A stretch of 64,000 bases of DNA from NCBI GenBank assembly GCA_037953625.1, contig CM075649.1:65245660-65309659 (forward strand). The letters are read 5' to 3'. The notes below the pieces were generated by a model that had not been told where the DNA came from, ran no database searches, and worked only from the letters and a program-made list of their open reading frames with translations. Of the stretch, positions 22,675-34,674 are shown piece after piece. The translations under genes were made by a program, and so were the position numbers. This DNA comes from Crotalaria pallida (Eukaryota; Streptophyta; Magnoliopsida; Fabales; Fabaceae). Positions within the stretch are counted from its first letter, which is position 1, and each line of letters opens with the position of its first letter.

Positions 22675-25600
22675 TGTAACACCCCACAAATTCCTCGTAT
22701 TAAATTAAAATACTAAAGAGATTTATTTTTGAGAAAAAGTGTTTTTGAAAGAATATTTTCTTGAATAAATTTTCTAATTCACGTTTTAAAGTAAGGGATG
22801 CTTTTAAAGAAATGATTTCCATGAAATAATGTGAATTAAGTTTTGGAAATAATGACGTGATTAAAATTCTTTTAAGGAGATGATAATTTATTCTCTATAT
22901 GTGTGTTTGAAATACTTGGCATTTTAAAAGAATTAGGACATGAGTGATTTTATAAGAAAGGATTCATTTTAAGTGTGTGTGTATATGTGTGTGCGATTGT
23001 GTATATGTATGCTTGGAACTATGTGGAAATTTAATTGGTAAATGAATGTGACTATATGTGCATGTATATGTGTGTATAGTACCGTGTGAATGAGTGTATG
23101 TTTGCATGAAGATGTGTGTGTGTCATGTAAGTGTGTGTGTGTGTGTGTGATGAGTGAGTATGTATATGTGTAAATATATGTGTGTGCCGTGTATATGAGT
23201 AAATAAGTGGGGGCCTAGGAATTTCCCAAGATGTAACCAAATGAACTAAGTTCTCAACCAAGCCCTTAACTAAACCCTAACTAAGAGTTGAAAGCCCTAA
23301 TGGAGAGCCAAAAGTCAAAAGCCTAGAATGACCCGATGTTATGATGATAGGAAAATAAGGTATTACATGAGCATGATGTGCATGTGTGCATGTGTATGTT
23401 CGGCCATTAGGGCTAGAAAGACCAAGAGGAAATGCATTTTCTTAAACATTAAGAAAATAGGAGTTTAAGTGGCAACCAAGAGGAAATCTAGAGTGATGAC
23501 TAATGAAGCCTAAGGGAGACTTTTCTTCCCTCCTTGTCCCCCCACGAGAAAGAGACCCTCATGCAACATTTAGAGCTAGATCAAATTGCCCTTCCATTTG
23601 CATCCTTGGCCGAGTTTTCAAAGGACAAAATGGGAAGTCCATGAAATTCCTATATCAACCTTTGGCCTTAGTTCATTTCTACCCTTCCTTTTCTTTCTTT
23701 CATTTCCCCTTCATTTCCATTCCACTTTCTTAAACACATTCTAAGAGGCTCATCAAACCTCTTAGAGAGAGAGAAAGAGGCCGTGGGTAAGAAGGAAGAA
23801 GGAGGGGGAAATTAAGCCAAAAACCTAGAGTTCTCCTTGAAGATCCAGGCACATAAAAGTTAGAAGACCTTGATTTGGTGGGTAGATCAAATAATCATGG
23901 AGGAAATTGTAATATTTTAGACTCTTCTCTTGTGAATCTTTTCTTTTTCTTCTTTGCATGTTAATTTCCTAAGCATAAATGATGAGTACAAAGGTGTTTG
24001 TGCTTGATCATGAAATTTTAAAGCTTAAAGAAACTTTTAAAACGTCTAACTACCGGACTTCATAACTCGTTTAAGGTCTTCATGAAAGGTCTTAAAGCTT
24101 TTCAAATCAAATCTTAGAGATCTAAAGCTTTGTTGAGATTTTTGTAAAAGCTATGAGTAAATCTCTTTGCATGTCTATCTTTCTTTCTTAAACCATGACT
24201 TCAAGATGTGTTGAAGAGTTTACTTGATAAATGAATAAGTGATTTAAACTTGGTTTGCAATAAAGTTAAAATCTTGGGTGTTGCATGTTGATTGTAATGA
24301 TTGGAGTTCATGCATGTGTTAATCGAACCTTAATCTTGAAATTTTAAGAATAAATAAACTTATAAAACCCTAGATCAAGAGCCCAATGATTCGGTCCTTG
24401 AATTCTTTTCATGAGATTTATAAATAAAAGGTTTTAATTTTTTGTTGATCTATGGACACGTCTTGAGTATTAATACATGCATGTTGTTTTTGAACCAAAA
24501 GATTTAATTCCTCTTCATTGCATGCCTCGGTTTTGACCACTTCTTACTCAAAATGATTTTTATCCTTGATTTGTGTCATCCCATGACTTGATCTATAGGA
24601 TTTATGTCCATGCCTGTGGTTTTTGAACAAAGATTTTATTTCCTTAAGGATCACCTCGGTTTTGTAAAAAGAACCAAAGGAAATGAGTTTTGAAAAAACA
24701 ATTTTGTTTTGGATCATGATTCTTTGTGCATGCATGTGAAAGATTTAAAAGTAAAACTTTGATCTATGATGATGTGCATACGGTCTAGACCTAGGACAAG
24801 GAAACCATGATTTGTTTTCATGAAAAAGATCCATGCATGTTAACCTTGTGTTTTTGCATGAATCAAAACCTGGTTTTTGACAAAATGAGATTCGGCCTTA
24901 CATGCTAGTTAGACTAGGATTCTTTTCCATGAAATGACATAAAAACAATGAGTATGTTTTGTGAAAATAAATTGTTTGAAATTATGTTGTGAATGTGTAA
25001 GCTCTATTCGGTTTTTGGATTGAAAATAAAGGGAATAAACGAATTAACTGGCTTAGAAGAAAGTGTGGTGTTTGAAGGAATATGTATGTGTACGTATGTG
25101 TATGAATATTCGGCCGTGTGACCTAAGTAAACCTAAGGACTTTAGTTGCATGAAACAAAAGTGTTTTTACGATGTATTCGGGTATTCTTAAAACGAAATT
25201 GGCGAAACAAACCTTTGCTGTCCAGAATTGTTTGGACTTATTTCTTAAACCTTAAAGATGTGTTTATATAATTTAAAGAGTGGTTTTCAAGTGATAATTG
25301 ATTTCAGAAAAACCCGGATTTGAAAACGGGGCATTTTTCGGTGTTTTCGAACGTAATTGAGGTGCTGTCCGAAATGGACCAGCAACCACATAAATTGATT
25401 TAAATTATTTTATTAAATGTTTTCAAATGGTTTTAAAGTAATTAAAGTGCTAGAAAATAAGGGAAGTGTTTTGATAAAACAATAGTGTTTTAAGTCTTTC
25501 AATCGAGAAAGAAAAGTGTCATGAACTAAGAAAAGATTTTCTTAATACACGTTATTAAAGTAAGAGTATTTTACTTAATACGAGGAATCAGAAGTGTTTA

Positions 25601-28211
25601 AGTTATGGAAAAGATTTTCATAATACAAGTTAATAACGTGAGCGTATTTTATTTAGTACGAGGAATAATCTTAAAAGATGAGGGATTGAGGCAGTCGGCA
25701 ACACAAGAATCTGAGGAGACGGTACGCATTAAATAGCTGGACCTCAGGTGAGAGAGAAGCTTTCCCTAAGACATAGTGGTAGCTAGGTGATTAGTAGGAC
25801 GTTCCGCATCATCTCAAAGATCGGAACTAAGTGGTTGGCGTCAGTAGTATAAATGGCAATTGTTTGATTGTGTGGCCATTTATACGAAGGTGACAAAGAC
25901 CACAATATTATTGTGTGATGTGGTGTGTGATAGCATGATTTATTTTTATTTATTTATTTATTAGGCTGATTGTATGATGAATGGTTGTTGGACATGGTTA
26001 TGTCCTTAATAAGAAAAAGAAAGTGAAATCTGGAAAGTGATGGTATAATAAGAAGAGGAAGTTGGGAAAAGATAAGAGATTGAGTGGAAAGAGAGATATG
26101 GGTTGACTGGAAAGGAATTTGAGAATAATGTTGATAATGAGCCAGAGCTGGGAGTGTGATGGTGATGGTTGGGATGAGAAGCGAACTGAGTTGAGCTGAG
26201 CTCCTCTGTTTGGGTTTTAGTCTGGGAGTTAGTGTTGAGTTGAGCTTGCTCCTCCACTAATGCTCAGCAAAGAAAAGGTGTTTTTGAAAAATGGCTTTGA
26301 AAACGGATTTTTCAAAAAGAATTGTTAAAGGAAATTTTTATATAAAGTTGGGAAAACGGAGTATTTTTAAAAAGGTTTTTGAAATGGGATTTGGGAAGAA
26401 ACTTGTGAAACAACATTTTCAAAGGATTTCTTTTAATTTATGAAATGATCTCTTTTTGAAAAGGTTGTAGGAAAGGATATTTCCGGAGCAATATTTTTGA
26501 GAAATGTTTTACAAAATGATTTCCTTGAGAAAAGCTTGTGAAAATAGTACTCTGGTGAACGGTGGTGGATATTAAGTGTTGTAAAGGTTTTTGGAAAGAG
26601 TGTTTGTGGACGGTTTGAGAAATGATGATGTGTCTGGGAAAGAGGGTATGAGAAGTGAGACATAGAGACAAGGAAGTAGCCCCAGCTCTGTGCTATATGA
26701 GTGTTGATGAGAAAGATTGTGCAAAGAGAGTGGTCGGGACTCACTGAAGGGATGTACGAAGGGTGAGCCGACTATTAGGTAAATGGAAAACTAAAAGACT
26801 TTAAAAGACATTAACAGCGAATACGGTAAGGTTTGAGAGTGCGAAGTAGTGGAGAGGAAGGTACCCCGAATATCAGGGATATTCGGGTTGATGAATGCAT
26901 TAGGGTAGGCTCGGGCGGTAAAACGTCACGTTGCCTTGAGTACTATTCTGGGCGGAATGAACCCCAGATGTGGCGTACTAACATGGTAGGGACTGGGTCT
27001 AATGCCGTGGTAAGTTCCGCACCCGGGACCGGAATAGTGCTGTCACCCCTATGGCAGTTCAGGAACAGTGAGAGGGACTGGAGTGGGGCAATTGTTTGCC
27101 ACTGCGAGGCAGTGTGCCATGTTATTATGTATTGAGGCTGGGCCTCCTTGTCTGGGACCATTTGTGATTGACAGCTGTCGTGCCCGCACGGTAAAGGTCC
27201 TGTACTCCTGTTTGCTTCTGACTAGGTGGGTGGATGGCTGAGGAGATGTAGGCTTGAAACGAGAGTGCGAACTATGAGAGGAACGCGTACCTCGAGGATC
27301 CTTAACCTCCCTTGATCCTCGATGGTTGTAATTCAATAAAACATTATGAGGGAAAGATTTGTACATAAGAGAGTGAGAGTTGAGAGATGTGGGAAATGAG
27401 AAAGAGGTTGAGAATGAGACAGAGATTCGAAAGAGGAAATTGGAAAAGGAATTATGCCCCCTGAGTGGGAGGAGAAACAAAAGGGGAAAGCTAAAAACAA
27501 AATCAATAATGAAACGGTATAATAGTAATATGTGTATTATTGTTGTTGTGTATGTGTTTAGTAGGTGGTTATGTGTTGTTTGTGTGTGTGTCCTATTATT
27601 TTACCTATCGTAATTCCACACCGTCGACGATGCGTCGTTCGGATCGCTTACTCACTCCTGTTCGTTGGCATACCGGTGCTGCTGATATCTCAACGGGCAG
27701 GCGGAGTATCCCGTGAAGATTATCGCTCTAGACAAATTGGAGCTGGAGCTTATCGACAATAGGAAAGTAATGACAGAGGTGACTTCATGATCGGTGATGA
27801 AGAAAGAACGCAAGTAAAGAAAGGGAGCTTCATCCAGTGGTCTTCGTCAAATGAGTGCAGCGGAAGCGAAAGTAGAAAAACTCGGTTTAAGTTTAGAATA
27901 TGTGATTGTGTCAGGGATTACCAAGCGATGTGCCACTCATGTATTCAAGCCAAGCTTTTACCTTTTGTATTGAGGTCTACTTTACTTTTGGAAAATCGAA
28001 TGATGTAATCTTTTGGGAAATATCATAATGATTCGGAAACAAGTCTTTTTATGGAAATCAATGTCTTAGTAACAACTCGGTTTTCAAGCAAAAGATGTTA
28101 AGGTGTACCAAGGACACTTCAACATTGTAAAAAAAAAAATTGGCCTCATTTTTGGCAATATAAATGAATAAAAGTTGGTTAATTTCAAGTTACGAAAATC
28201 GGGCTGTTACA
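22675..28211 (+). repeat. Element A 3' LTR (5537 bp)
   Basis: Same termini as the 5' LTR; only scattered substitutions, small indels and the 436-bp loss separate them. A poly-A-like run near 28130 shortens between copies. The conserved core is at about 27171-27251. Confidence 0.92.
27171..27251 (+). other. Conserved ~80-bp LTR core, element A copy 2
   Basis: Same block as at 20501, with only a few substitutions. Confidence 0.8.
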
Positions 28212-28216
28212 GCACT
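28212..28216. repeat. Target-site duplication of element A, right copy
   Basis: GCACT, identical to 15571-15575. Confidence 0.95.
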
Positions 28217-28967
28217 GATAGAAGAATTTAGAGATTTGAGTCTGACAATGCAAGTGGAGCCAACAAGTATCAAGATGGGGATGTTGCAAATTGCAAATGA
28301 ATTCTTGCAAAGGATTCGAGAATTGCAACAAGACGATGAAGGACTCAAGGAGAAAAGGAAGCTTATGAAAGAAGGCAAAGAGTTAGAATTTCAAGAAGGA
28401 AAGGATGGAATCCTTCGCTTTAAAGCAAGAATTTGTGTGCCTGATAATCTGGAAATAAGAAGAATGATTCTGGATGAAGCTCATAAAAGCAAGATGAGTA
28501 TGCATCCGGGAGCTACCAAAATGTATCAGGACCTGAAGAAGATGTTTTGGTGGCCTGGTCTAAAGAAAGATGTGGCTAGTTATGTGGCGTGTTGTTTGGT
28601 GTGTCAGAAGGCGAAGGTGGAACACCAAAGGCCAGGAGGAGAATTACTTCCCTTGGAAATTCCATTATGGAAATGGGATAGTATCTTGATGGATTTCGTG
28701 TCAGGATTGCCAAGGACAGCTACTGGTCATGATGCAATCTGGGTGATCGTGGATCGTTTGACCAAGTCAGCGCATTTTATTCCTGTTAATATGCGTTACT
28801 CTTTGGAAAAGTTCACTCAGTTGTATATCAAGGAAGTTGTTTGCTTACATGGGGTACCATCAAGTATCGTGTCAGATCGCGATCTGAGGTTTACGTCAAA
28901 GTTTTGGCAAGATCTGCATAGAGCTCTGGGTTCAAGATTGAAGTTGAGTTCTGCATACCACCCTTAG
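28217..28967 (+). pseudogene. pol: Tekay integrase, zinc-finger and core, ends at premature TAG
   Basis: Continues the pol frame after element A. The integrase zinc finger has the HHCC arrangement (EAHKSKMSMHPG, then CLVCQKAK). The core carries the first Asp in LMDFVSGLP and the second in IVSDRDLRF. The frame stops at TAG 28965-28967 inside the HPQTDGQTE motif, at the position of the Gln codon, so CAG to TAG is the likely change. The catalytic Glu lies just beyond the stop. Integrase would join cDNA ends to chromosomal DNA. Confidence 0.93.
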
Positions 28968-29735
28968 ACTGATGGTCAAACGGAGAGAACTATTCAGTCA
29001 TTGGAGGACATCTTAAGAGCTTGTGTTTTGGAAGGACAAGGGAATTGGGAGCAAATGTTGCCGCTCGTGGAATTCACGTACAACAATAGTTTTCACACGA
29101 GCATTGGAATGGCACCATTTGAAGCCTTGTATGGGAGAAAGTGTCGGACACCGTTATGCTGGTTCCAAGTGGGGGAGAATTCTCTGGTTGGACCAGATTT
29201 TGTGCAAGAGACAACTGAGAAGATCAAGATGATACAAGAGAAGATGAGGACAGCCCAAAGTAGGCAGAAAAGCTATGCTGATAGGAGGAGGAAACCCTTA
29301 GAGTTTGCTGAAGGTGACCATGTGTTTCTTAGAATAGTACCGACCAAAGGTGTTAGTAGAGCCTTGAAAACCCAAAAACTATCACCTAAGTTTATTGGTC
29401 CCTACCAAATTCTTAAAAGAGTCGGCCCAGTAGCCTATCAATTAGCTCTTCCCCCATCGTTAGCTAATCTTCATAATGTATTCCATGTGTCTCAGTTAAA
29501 AAGGTATGTACATGATCCCACCATTGTACTTAGAATCCAACCCGATGACCTAGAAATTCATGAGAACCTAACCTTCGAAGCTAAGCCTGTTTGCATCGAA
29601 GACCGAAGAGTCAAGCAGCTTAGAGGGAAGGATATTTGTTTGGTCAAAGTCGTCTGGATTTGTGGTGATGTGATAGAAGCATCTTGGGAATTAGAGGACA
29701 AGATGCGTCAGGACTATCCTGAATTGTTTGTATAA
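28968..29735 (+). pseudogene. pol: Tekay integrase C-terminus with chromodomain
   Basis: In phase after the TAG at 28965. It begins with the rest of the catalytic Glu motif (TDGQTERTIQ), then the target-domain run ALYGRKCRTPLCW, a GPY/F-type module (KFIGPYQILKRVG), and HNVFHVSQLKRYVHDP. It ends with a chromodomain-like stretch (VKQLRGKDICLVKVVW..ASWELEDKMRQDYPELF). Chromodomains of chromoviruses are known to steer integration to heterochromatin. Stop at 29733-29735 is the natural end of pol. Confidence 0.92.
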
Positions 29736-29738
29736 GTT

Positions 29739-29777
29739 GAATTTCGGGGACGAAATTCCTTGTAAGTGGGGGAGTAG
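29739..29777 (+). other. Tekay pre-LTR hairpin and polypurine tract
   Basis: Perfect 8-bp stem GAATTTCG-GGGA-CGAAATTC at 29739-29758, then GTGGGGGAGTAG before the LTR start at 29778. It directly follows the pol stop codon. Confidence 0.85.
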
Positions 29778-30037
29778 TGTAACACCCCAAAATTTTAATC
29801 CCTGATTAATGAAATGTTAATTATAAAAGTTTATTATAATTATTCCATTCTTAATCTTCGATTAAAAATCTGTGCTTATGAAGTTAGAAAATGTGTGTGA
29901 ATTTATTAATGAATATAATTATGCATGAAATAAGTATTTTGAATGTTAGTCCCTGGGTTGGGACCTAGAAGCAAATATAGGAAAGGTTTTGGAGGGAAAA
30001 TAAATAAAATAATTATTTTTCAAAAACTGGGCAAATT

Positions 30038-30065
30038 ACTCGAGTATTTTCTGGAATACTCGAGT
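30038..30065 (+). promoter_or_regulatory. Pair of ACTCGAGT palindromes in Tekay U3
   Basis: ACTCGAGT at 30038 and 30058, exactly 20 bp start to start, about 140 bp upstream of the TATA box. Same motif and spacing as the intronic array at 31101-31405. Confidence 0.8.
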
Positions 30066-30196
30066 ATTCTGGACAGAGTCGCACGAGTTAGTGCGTTTGG
30101 TGAGTCACCACCAACGATTCTCGTGTGTTGACACGAAATCGTCTTCCTCAACACTTCATCTGCGTCGTGTTGCCATGCATGGACATTCTCCTAGTC

Positions 30197-30203
30197 TATA
30201 AAA
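30197..30203 (+). promoter_or_regulatory. TATA box of Tekay 3' LTR
   Basis: TATAAAA in the context AGTCTATAAAAGCC, about 420 bp into the LTR; the expected place for a plant LTR promoter. Confidence 0.65.
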
Positions 30204-30689
30204 GCCAATCAACACCGAATTCGTGAAGCATTTGGCCAAATTTGGGTTTGTTGATTAAGTTAGGGTTCCTGAGTTCGAGCGATTGATTCTCCCTCTGTGT
30301 TCTGATTCAAGTCACAAACGATACACCAATACAAAGCTCACATCACGAGCTTTGTACAGATACCAAATTTGTGAGCTAAGAGTGAGTGTGGTAGAAGAAT
30401 CAAGGCTTGGAAGTGGAAGCTGTTTCTGTCAAGTCTTTGTCTGGAGCTCACTTTGATTCCAATTTCTAGTAAGCTCACGAGTCATTTGAGTCTCAATTCG
30501 ATTCTTTTAGTTAGTATGTGTTGCATAGAGTCTATAAAAACTAAATTCCCCAATTCTTATCTCTGTTTCATGTGTGAACCAATTCAATCTTGGTGCTGCA
30601 CTCAAAACTGTCTTGCATGTGGTGCTCAAAGTGGTTTTTGGTGTTGGAGAGCTTTTCTTTGGAATCTTCTGTTGGTACACGTCTGAGAG

Positions 30690-32123
30690 GTAAGGGGACG
30701 TTTTTTTATGCACTAGATAGAGTTTGAATTCCATTATTTTCATGAGAGAGCCACCAAGAGGCTCTAAGGGCTTAGATTGAATAGGAACTTTGGTTTGGAG
30801 ACCAATTCATGCTCTGTGGTTGTTTTGAGCAAGTTTCACATGATGCATGCAAGCAGTAATAAGCCTTATTTCATGAGTTTGTTGATTATTTTGCAATTTG
30901 AGGTGTTAAGTTGTGAAATTGTATATTTTGAGCATTAATTATCGATTCTCTGTCAAATCTGTAATTTGATATGAACTGAGAGTTGTAACATGTTTAATAT
31001 ATGATATATGAACTCTGTTGATCATTGGATTGGACTAAAAATGATTAGAATTGAAAATGGTATGTTAAAACCAAGTTTCCAGTTTGTTCTGTGATGAAAG
31101 ACTCGAGTACTTGGCTTAATACTCGAGTAAAATTTTGGAAAAATAGTGTATTTGGTGTTGAAACACTCGAGTATCGGGCCCAGGACTCGAGTAATATCTG
31201 ACTCATGGGGATCTCTTAAGGCAAACAACTCGAGTAATGTAGGGGTCACTCGAGTGTTCTGGAATTGATGAAGGACACTCGAGTAACTCATGAATCACTC
31301 GAGTACTTTTATGAATCTGAAACCCAAATCCCCAGAAAGACATGAACACTCGAGTATTCTAAGGAACACTCGAGTAATCTGGAAATAAGTGAAGAACACT
31401 CGAGTAGTTCACCCAGAATAATTAAAATATCATTTTTAATTCTGAATCATCGATTAATACTTAAGTGAAAATAATCCAAGTGATCAAAGACTTAAAAGGA
31501 ACTTGATTGATGATATGATAAAGTTTTCCTTGGAATGAGGAGACGCTGCTCGGGTGGCACGTCGGGTATTATTAAAGAAAAACATCAATCAATTCCTTTA
31601 AGCAAAGAAATGATGCATTCATTTTGGAGTTCGGATGGTAGGTCGTTGATCATGTTTTGGTAACATGTGGAGGGCCTCTGGGAGTGCTAATTACGCTTGC
31701 TTGATGACACGTTGACGACGTGGTCGGCTTAGTGGATGCCGATATGGTTATACCGTTTGGATGACGGGATGTGCTCGGGTGGCACGGATTCCAAGCTTGT
31801 CGTGTACATTCTTGGTGAATGTACGAAATGTTGTATACCTAGGAATACAACGCACGGTTGAGTGCTGGGTTATCAAGGATGGACGTTAGAGAGTGACATA
31901 GATTGATGGATATAGGCTTGAGAGCTAAATTCATACATCATGCCACTCATTTAAATTAAGTGTAATAAATGAAACAAGTATGAGCATCCTACATGCATCC
32001 TATTTCTGCTAAGTGCTAAATGTGTTTGTTGCTTATTGTTGCATGTTTATACCTTTATGTTAATCATGTATTTCTGCTCTATTAATTATGTGTATAGAAA
32101 TGCTTACCCCTATGCCCTTGTAG
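30690..32123 (+). other. Predicted leader intron in Tekay LTR
   Basis: Donor GAGAG|GTAAGG at 30690 and acceptor CCCTTGTAG at 32123 bound about 1434 bp. Equivalent donor/acceptor pairs occur in LTRs D and E, and a donor in H. The interior holds the ACTCGAGT array. Splicing is inferred from signals only. Confidence 0.5.
31101..31405 (+). repeat. Array of 11 ACTCGAGT palindromes in 20-bp pairs
   Basis: Copies start at 31101/31121, 31165/31185, 31228/31248, 31277/31297, 31348/31368 and 31398. Each of the five pairs is exactly 20 bp apart; gaps between pairs vary (29-51 bp). The flanking bases differ, so this is not a simple tandem repeat. Confidence 0.9.
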
Positions 32124-32486
32124 GTGATGTCTCGATACATCGCTTGCATCGAGATCCGGCCACTTCCTAGTGGCACATGGATCTATGAGGACCATCGCGC
32201 GGTGTTCGAGGGAGAGGTAGAGATTACCTTCTACCACCCGAACCCGCTGATTCGATTTCGTCCTCGTAGATTTAGGATTCCCATCATATACACTATGCAC
32301 GTACCCACGTTTTACACATATCATGGACCACCTCCACACGACCAGCTCGCTCTTATCACAGTTTTCGTTTCAGACCTACCCGCTCACACCCTTTTTTCTC
32401 GAGAGTCGTCCGCGAGGATACTCCCCCTTCTGATCCGAGGAGTCCAGTCAGGGTCACACCATTTCCTGACCCCGTACCCAGTGGTA

Positions 32487-32491
32487 GGGTA
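32487..32491. repeat. Target-site duplication of element G, left copy
   Basis: GGGTA before the LTR at 32492; identical GGGTA at 34567-34571. Confidence 0.95.
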
Positions 32492-32761
32492 TGTAACACC
32501 CCGATTACGGCAACTTGAAAACACTTATCTCTTTAATAAAATCACAACTTATTTCTAAAAAATTAAATCATTTCAAAACTCAACAAAATTATTCACTTCA
32601 CATTTATAAAAACATTTTGTTTAATAAAATTCCTTGAAAATCATCATTTCATTTCTTTCTCACGTAAAATATTTTTCTGAAATTTCTTATACCACCAAAA
32701 CTTTGAGGTTTATTTCGACGAAATCGTTTACGCACGTATGGGAAAAATGCGGGGTGTTACA
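32492..32761 (-). repeat. Element G 3' LTR
   Basis: 270 bp, TGTAACACCCCGATTACGG to GCGGGGTGTTACA; nearly identical to 34297-34566 (for example, ATTACGG against ATTTCGG). Confidence 0.93.
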
Positions 32762-34296
32762 TTCTCCCCAACTTGAAGATTTCTCTTCCTCGAGAAATGC
32801 TGTGTAGAGTCTCGCTAATTCGCGGACGCATAATTTCTTGAAAAAATTCTTTCCCTCTTTAGCTGCAGCAATGTCGCAATCTTCGAATTTACACTGTCGA
32901 TTCATCATTCTTAAGAGAAATTCAAACGGATTACTTGCAAAAGTAATCCCTCAAAGGACTTTCCATGACAAACAAAGTGGGGTCAAAACAATATGGCTCC
33001 ACTGGTAACAAGAGATTGAGGGTTCAAAGGTATCAAAATAGGGGTCAGAAACAACAGGGTTTCGTTCATTTGGGGTCAAGACACTACCACACTCGGGGTT
33101 AAACTCTCTTTTCACCAATCCAAACCCAAACAAACTACTTCCCAAAAACTTCACATTTTCAACTACTCCCCAACTTAAATGACTCATATCCCTTTATGCC
33201 ATACTCATTATCACAGAATTAACCTCTAAATACTCCTATCCTTCACCACCTTTTGATCAATCTTACAAAATTTCCCATCACAGCTCCAATCTATCCTCTT
33301 ATTGCATTATATCCCACCAAATAATTGTCCTCATCAGACCTTTATGGTTACTATTAGATCTTCCTCTTACTCTATCAACCACTAATTCTTAAGAAACATA
33401 CACTATTTTACTCCTTATCTCTAACACTCTAAACCCTTTTTCCACTTTCCACAATCTTCTCATATTCTAAACCACCAAAATTTCCTCAACTCAAGGACCT
33501 ATTATCAAATACCACATCAAATCCTAGCTTTTTACCTAACCTTGAGTCAACACTTAATGATTTCTAACCACAAATTTCACCATAGTATAACTTCGACTCT
33601 ACCATATCATCACTTATTCACCTCTATTTAACCATTTTACAACTTAGGTCAAGACACTTATGACTCTAATTTCCAAATATCGCCTTAATTTCTTCGTCAT
33701 CTTATCACCATCTAAACCCTTAATTTAACCAATCTGACATTTAACCACTTCACACAACTCACTTCCTATCTTAGGGAGTTCTAATAGATTGATACGGGAT
33801 GTAAGGGCTTAACATTCTCACTAAAGCTTTAGGAAAGAGCAATATTAGGTCAAGGACGAAGGAGAAACTTTCGGTTCATCAATGATCAAGGCTTTGCAAA
33901 GACAGGGTCTAAGATTTTTCAAGCGCCGTGCCAAAGCAATTTGGCACACATAGGGTTTTCACAAGAAAGTTTTAATCAAAGAAAAGAAAGGTTCTAGTCA
34001 AAGACAAGATCTCATAATTTAGGGTCATCACAAACAAAAGGGATTCATATCAAAGGAGGATTCAACGAAAGAATATTCGAATCACACATCAACATCCCAT
34101 AACGACACTGATCTCTGCTCCCCGTCTTTGCCGTAGACGAAAACTGACGTACTTCCGGAAAGCATTCGCGTACTCTTAACGTTCCTATTCTCATCTATTG
34201 CGATCTTACTACTAATGCGCACACATAGAGACACACAGCAGAGTATGTAAGTCCACGCAGAGGTTACTTAGTTTAACCATTGCTCTGATACCACTC
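32762..34296 (-). other. Element G internal domain
   Basis: Non-coding. On the minus strand it is purine-rich, from PBS (34293-34282) to hairpin (32798-32779) and polypurine tract. Shared blocks with C include CTTCCTCTTACTCTATCAAC and CTTATCTCTAACACTCTAAA. Confidence 0.85.
34282..34293 (-). other. Element G primer-binding site (tRNA-iMet)
   Basis: GCTCTGATACCA on +, TGGTATCAGAGC on -; three bases from the 5' LTR. Confidence 0.92.
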
Positions 34297-34566
34297 TGTA
34301 ACACCCCGATTTCGGCAACTTGAAAACACTTATCTCTTTAATAAAATCACAACTTATTTCTAAAAAATTAAATCATTTCAAAACTCAACAAAATTATTCA
34401 CTTCACATTTATAAAAACATTTTGTTTAATAAAATTCCTTGAAAATCATCATTTCATTTCTTTCTCACGTAAAATATTTTTCTGAAATTTCTTATATCAC
34501 CAAAACTTTGAGGTTTATTTCGACGAAATCGTTTACGCACGTATGGGAAAAATGCGGGGTGTTACA
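34297..34566 (-). repeat. Element G 5' LTR
   Basis: 270 bp; pairs with 32492-32761. It carries no visible TATA box, since the region holding it in C is missing. Confidence 0.93.
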
Positions 34567-34674
34567 GGGTACACTCCATCGGATGAGATCGAGGAGGATC
34601 CCGGGGAGGACGAGAGCGGAGGCGAGCCTGTCATTCATTCCACCGGGAGTCAGTGGAGGGATGATGATCCCTAG

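Larger units (their letters stand above)
15576..28211 (+). mobile_element. Element A: non-autonomous giant-LTR retrotransposon (LARD-like), 12,636 bp
   Basis: Two directly repeated LTRs of 5972 and 5537 bp flank only 1127 bp of internal sequence. It has perfect 5-bp TSDs, TGTAACACCCC and GGGCTGTTACA termini, a tRNA-iMet PBS after the left LTR and a hairpin plus polypurine tract before the right LTR. No gag or pol remnant was found. LARDs are known to have long LTRs and no genes, but their internal domain is normally longer than here. The two LTRs look nearly identical by eye, so the insertion is fairly recent. A Tekay-like chromovirus, perhaps of the kind it landed in, is the likely source of proteins; this is inferred from the shared PBS and 3' end. 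Confidence 0.92.
32492..34566 (-). mobile_element. Element G: mini non-autonomous LTR element, 2075 bp
   Basis: Two 270-bp LTRs (32492-32761 and 34297-34566), internal 1535 bp, perfect TSD GGGTA. PBS (as GCTCTGATACCA on +) lies beside the right LTR and the polypurine tract beside the left one, so the element runs on the minus strand. The internal domain aligns by eye with that of element C (62122-63816) over most of its length. The LTR equals about the first 30 bp plus the last about 240 bp of the C LTR on the + strand. It encodes nothing recognisable. It is TRIM-like in LTR size. Confidence 0.92.
32127..34674 (+). pseudogene. Short LTR-borne frame in Tekay 3' LTR, split by element G
   Basis: From the ATG right after the predicted acceptor at 32123, the frame is open to 32491, where element G lies. 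When G and one TSD copy are set aside, it continues in phase from 34572 to a TAG at 34672-34674 and ends in an acidic stretch (Asp/Glu-rich, then RDDDP). No domain is recognised. It may be a real leader peptide or chance; another giant LTR (F) has an acidic frame at the comparable place. Confidence 0.35.
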
